NCBI GenBank assembly: GCA_005882905.1
Contig: VBBG01000018.1
Location: 641 to 7,746 of the forward strand
DNA from: Candidatus Bathyarchaeota archaeon
GTDB taxonomy: Archaea; Thermoproteota; Bathyarchaeia; 40CM-2-53-6
DNA length: 7,106 nt
Direction of reading: 5' to 3'
The translations under genes and the position numbers were made by a program. A model generated the notes under the pieces. It was given only the letters and a program-made list of their open reading frames with translations, ran no database searches and had not been told where the DNA came from. Positions 5,500 through 7,106 of the stretch are shown in pieces. Positions within the stretch are counted from its first letter, which is position 1. Each line of letters starts with the position of its first letter.

Positions 5500-5813
5500 C
5501 GAAAAGACGTTGGAAGAACTCAGCTGCCACGGTGACTCTACACCAGTATCGTTGAGCTATGTTTCCGCTATCGCGCGGACACGAGAAAAGAAACTGACCA
5601 GCTAAGACTGAAGCCAATGCAGACGACCATGTTGAGGTGCATCAGCGAGAAATAACAGCTTGAACAGACGGTCTTTGGCCGGTGTTGAAACATTCGAAAA
5701 GCCGGCTTCCCCTGAGTGGCGATGTATTAGAGCTATTGGATTCTTTCCGGCATGGCATGCCTTCATCCTGCGTGAGAGCGTGAATGAAAGTGATTGTCCA
5801 GTGTGCGCGTTCT
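5500..5813. other. Convergent gap with no supported gene
   Basis: This lies between the ends of the VOC gene and the PrcB-like gene. Two open frames overlap here on opposite strands: plus 5660-5854 (TTG start, contains CPVC) and minus 5602-5826 (ATG overlapping the stop of the PrcB-like gene by 13 bases). Neither has a family signature or a good ribosome site, so I call neither. GCCGG (from 5679) can pair with CCGGC (to about 5706). A six-base inverted pair, TGTCCA (5795-5800) with TGGACA (5820-5825), flanks the stop of the gene at 5814. Confidence 0.45.
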
Positions 5814-6374
5814 TCAATATGGACATTCTGGAGCTTGGGTCTGGGTCATGTTGAGAGTGGGCGCTAAGTAAGTCTTGGGAACCTCGATGACGTGAATAGG
5901 GAATGTGACGACTTGAATCCAGATACAGAGGAGCCCCGGTGTTGCTAGGGTCGCTTCAACCAGAAGATGATCATGTACCGCCATAACCTTCGTGATATTG
6001 AATTGATAGCCGGGACTTCCCTCCAGTCCCGGGCTGGCGACGAGGATCGTTTGAGTAGTGAAGTTGATCTGTGGCAAAGGCGGGCAGTTGCCGAGTGGCC
6101 TGATGCCTACGGCCAGATTGCAGTTCTGATCCCAGAACGCTGACCATGTTTCGGGGTCGTTTATCTCTGTCACACCGATCTGGGCGTGTCCGAATTCGGT
6201 CCGGAGGATGGTGTGAAAAGGGACAAGCCCGTGGAGAGCCCGTTGTCTTGTAATGTGACTTGAATGGCTCTCAGACGGAGAAGTTGTTGAATCTCTGTTC
6301 GTATTGACGGTTCTCGCCAAAACGGGGCCTCCAATAATGACCAATAGGAGGACTGTCGCGAGAAGGAACCTCAA
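5814..6374 (-). CDS. Exported protein with a PrcB_C-like domain
   Basis: This is a 186-residue protein. Residues 1-20 are a clear signal peptide (MRFLLATVLLLVIIGGPVLA), with cleavage likely after VLA. A Ser/Thr-rich spacer (21-45) follows. The rest resembles the domain at the C-terminus of bacterial PrcB proteins (PrcB_C): a DPETWSAFW segment (73-81), INF strand (103-105), TILVASPGLEGSPGYQFNI (109-127), an HDHLLVEATL strand (134-143), P146-G, and VVTFPIHVIEVPKT (155-168). PrcB was described as a subunit of a surface protease complex; similar domains occur in many secreted proteins of unknown role, so binding rather than catalysis is expected. Cysteines at 85, 97, 150 and 184 could form two disulfides, and NFT, NIT and NMT are possible glycosylation sites. 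The start is TTG, forced by an in-frame TAG nine bases upstream. No protease gene lies beside it. Confidence 0.72.
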   Translation of the reverse strand: MRFLLATVLLLVIIGGPVLARTVNTNRDSTTSPSESHSSHITRQRALHGLVPFHTILRTEFGHAQIGVTEINDPETWSAFWDQNCNLAVGIRPLGNCPPLPQINFTTQTILVASPGLEGSPGYQFNITKVMAVHDHLLVEATLATPGLLCIWIQVVTFPIHVIEVPKTYLAPTLNMTQTQAPECPY

Positions 6375-6380
6375 CGCGAA

Positions 6381-6388
6381 CTATTCCT
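6381..6388 (-). promoter_or_regulatory. Ribosome site supporting the TTG start of the PrcB-like gene
   Basis: AGGAATAG on the minus strand has its AGGA core ten bases before TTG 6374. A ttaagttt stretch near 6403-6411 could be a weak TATA element, which would give a very short leader. Confidence 0.35.
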
Positions 6389-6629
6389 AGGAAATCGTTG
6401 AGCCTCAAACTTAAGGGTCTTTCGGGAGACTCTCGGGGCATTGAGAGAGGAGCCTGTCTGTGGAGCTCGTCGTGTTCGCGCGGCTTGCTGTCTGGGTTGT
6501 CCTCATCCCGGTATGAACCGCTCTGTTTGTGAATAGATTCGGATACTGCCAGGGCTATCGCAACCGGACACTGCTTTCTGGCAATGGTCGTAATCTGGGA
6601 TTGTTGGGGCGTCGAAGTCTTCGCGAAAA

Positions 6630-6655
6630 CGGTTAGAATATGCTGAAACTAACCG
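6630..6655 (-). terminator. Stem-loop followed by TTTT, possible terminator of the thioesterase transcript
   Basis: On the minus strand, CGGTTAG pairs perfectly with CTAACCG across a 12-base loop and is followed at once by TTTTCG. It lies about 180 bases past the stop of the thioesterase gene, so it could end that transcript before the PrcB-like gene. The T-tract is short and the distance long, so confidence is modest. Confidence 0.4.
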
Positions 6656-6837
6656 GTCAAGAAGCCTCCGTCAGCTGCTTGCAATTTTCCGGGTCCACTC
6701 TCGATGTATCTCAAGAATGGTTTCACGACACATCGGGATGCTGACTGGTACCTGGTAATAAGAAAACGACTCGAAACTCCAGTCCAAGCAAAAGCGTGAT
6801 CCTAGAGGGCGATGATGCCCAGCTTCACTGTCAGCGC

Positions 6838-7106
6838 TTAACCGGTTTCTCTGAACTTGAGGGGCGGTCCGACATACTTCGCCAATCCTCTCCTAAGCTT
6901 TCCGGAGATCTTGGCCGCAGTTCTGGTCTTGTAGTCGTAAGCTACCTGAGTAGTCCTGCCGACAGCGTACTGGACCCCTCTGGGTCCACGGATGGAGTAG
7001 TCAAGGTCCCATGATCGATCTCCTATCCTGCTCACCCATACCGAGACAGTTATCCGCCGTTCGTCTCTGATTGGTTTCTTGAACTCGCAGCGCGCCGAAG
7101 CGATGA
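6838..7106 (-). CDS. Acyl-CoA thioesterase, 4HBT/YbgC type, C-terminal part (runs off the right edge)
   Basis: The frame is open from the window edge to the TAA at 6838-6840, giving 88 residues. It begins IASARCEFKKPIRDERRITV, then VSRIGDRSWDLDYSIRG, AVGRTTQVAYDYKT, and a helical end KLRRGLAKY. This follows the second half of hot-dog fold 4-hydroxybenzoyl-CoA/YbgC/FadM thioesterases: 'cdFkrPirfgdel.v', 'vsriGrsSf.leYei', 'a.g.tv.V.yD..t.ks..ip..lr'. The family hydrolyses acyl-CoA thioesters in the cytosol, often as a tetramer. The catalytic Asp lies in the missing N-terminal part (usual length 130-150 residues). A GTG at 7033-7035 is not the start, since family similarity continues well upstream of it. 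It is a separate unit from the PrcB-like gene, 463 bases further on. Confidence 0.85.
   Translation of the reverse strand, partial: IASARCEFKKPIRDERRITVSVWVSRIGDRSWDLDYSIRGPRGVQYAVGRTTQVAYDYKTRTAAKISGKLRRGLAKYVGPPLKFRETG

Larger units (their letters stand above)
6375..6837. other. Intergenic region without a convincing gene
   Basis: These 463 bases separate two minus-strand genes. A minus-strand frame stays open for 125 codons (6271-6648, partly inside the PrcB-like gene) but has no start codon in its first two thirds and no recognisable motif, so it is at most a relic. Palindromes cluster at 6613-6655: CGAAGTCTTCG, overlapping TTCGCGAA, then the seven-pair inverted repeat listed separately. 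The rest shows nothing I can name. Confidence 0.45.

Noticed and set aside
5602..5826. Minus-strand frame of 74 codons overlapping the stop of the PrcB-like gene
   Set aside because: The overlap would suit coupling, but there is no ribosome site, no motif, and a competing frame on the other strand; it cannot be decided from sequence alone.
5660..5854. Plus-strand frame of 64 codons with a CPVC motif
   Set aside because: A single CxxC with TTG start, no ribosome site and overlap with the PrcB-like gene is not enough support.
6271..6648. Minus-strand open frame of 125 codons upstream of and into the PrcB-like gene
   Set aside because: No start codon in its first two thirds and no recognisable domain; at best a relic.
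1..7106. CRISPR array, insertion sequence, integrase, toxin-antitoxin pair or defence system
   Set aside because: No repeated units, transposase or recombinase motifs, or paired small toxin-like genes were seen on either strand.

Overview
The window most likely comes from an archaeon. The reasons are the gene content (a zinc-ribbon protein fused to a polytopic membrane domain, a DUF998 relic, membrane-embedded HExxH and M48-like proteins), TTG used as start for at least four reading frames, GAGGTGA/GGTGA-type ribosome sites, and short T-rich tracts rather than classical intrinsic terminators. Base composition is roughly balanced. A Thermoproteota lineage (Nitrososphaeria or Bathyarchaeia) would fit, but nothing in the window fixes the phylum. 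No mobile-element gene, CRISPR array, intact tRNA or rRNA was found.

Left part (1-2470): a divergent cluster. On the minus strand (221-823) lies a two-helix membrane protein with the layout of an HtpX/M48-type peptidase, but the HExxH motif and the third zinc ligand appear to be replaced, so it looks like a pseudoprotease. Sixty-two bases away, on the plus strand, lies a four-helix membrane protein with an intact HEMSH motif (886-2109). It is translationally coupled (TGATG) to an 82-residue-class small protein with a cysteine-rich head and a C-terminal zinc ribbon (2109-2354). A stem-loop follows.

Middle (2468-4872): two minus-strand genes, a three-helix membrane protein (3298-3642) and a secreted or membrane-anchored beta-rich protein (2468-3097). 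They are separated by 200 bases holding three stem-loops, one with a perfect 11-bp stem. On the plus strand follow the first 60 codons of a DUF998 membrane protein joined to unrelated sequence (3728-3967), a GC-rich foldable element, and a zinc-ribbon plus six-helix membrane protein (4060-4872).

Right part (5083-7106): a VOC-fold (glyoxalase-type) protein on the plus strand with a stem-loop over its stop codon, then two minus-strand genes. These are a secreted protein with a PrcB_C-like domain (5814-6374) and, running off the right edge, the C-terminal half of a 4HBT/YbgC-type acyl-CoA thioesterase (6838-7106).

Most genes are single units facing different ways, so there is no long operon and no obvious single pathway. 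The theme is the cell envelope: six of the nine genes or relics encode membrane or exported proteins. The best candidate for a linked system is the pseudoprotease / membrane metalloprotease / zinc-ribbon cluster at the left.
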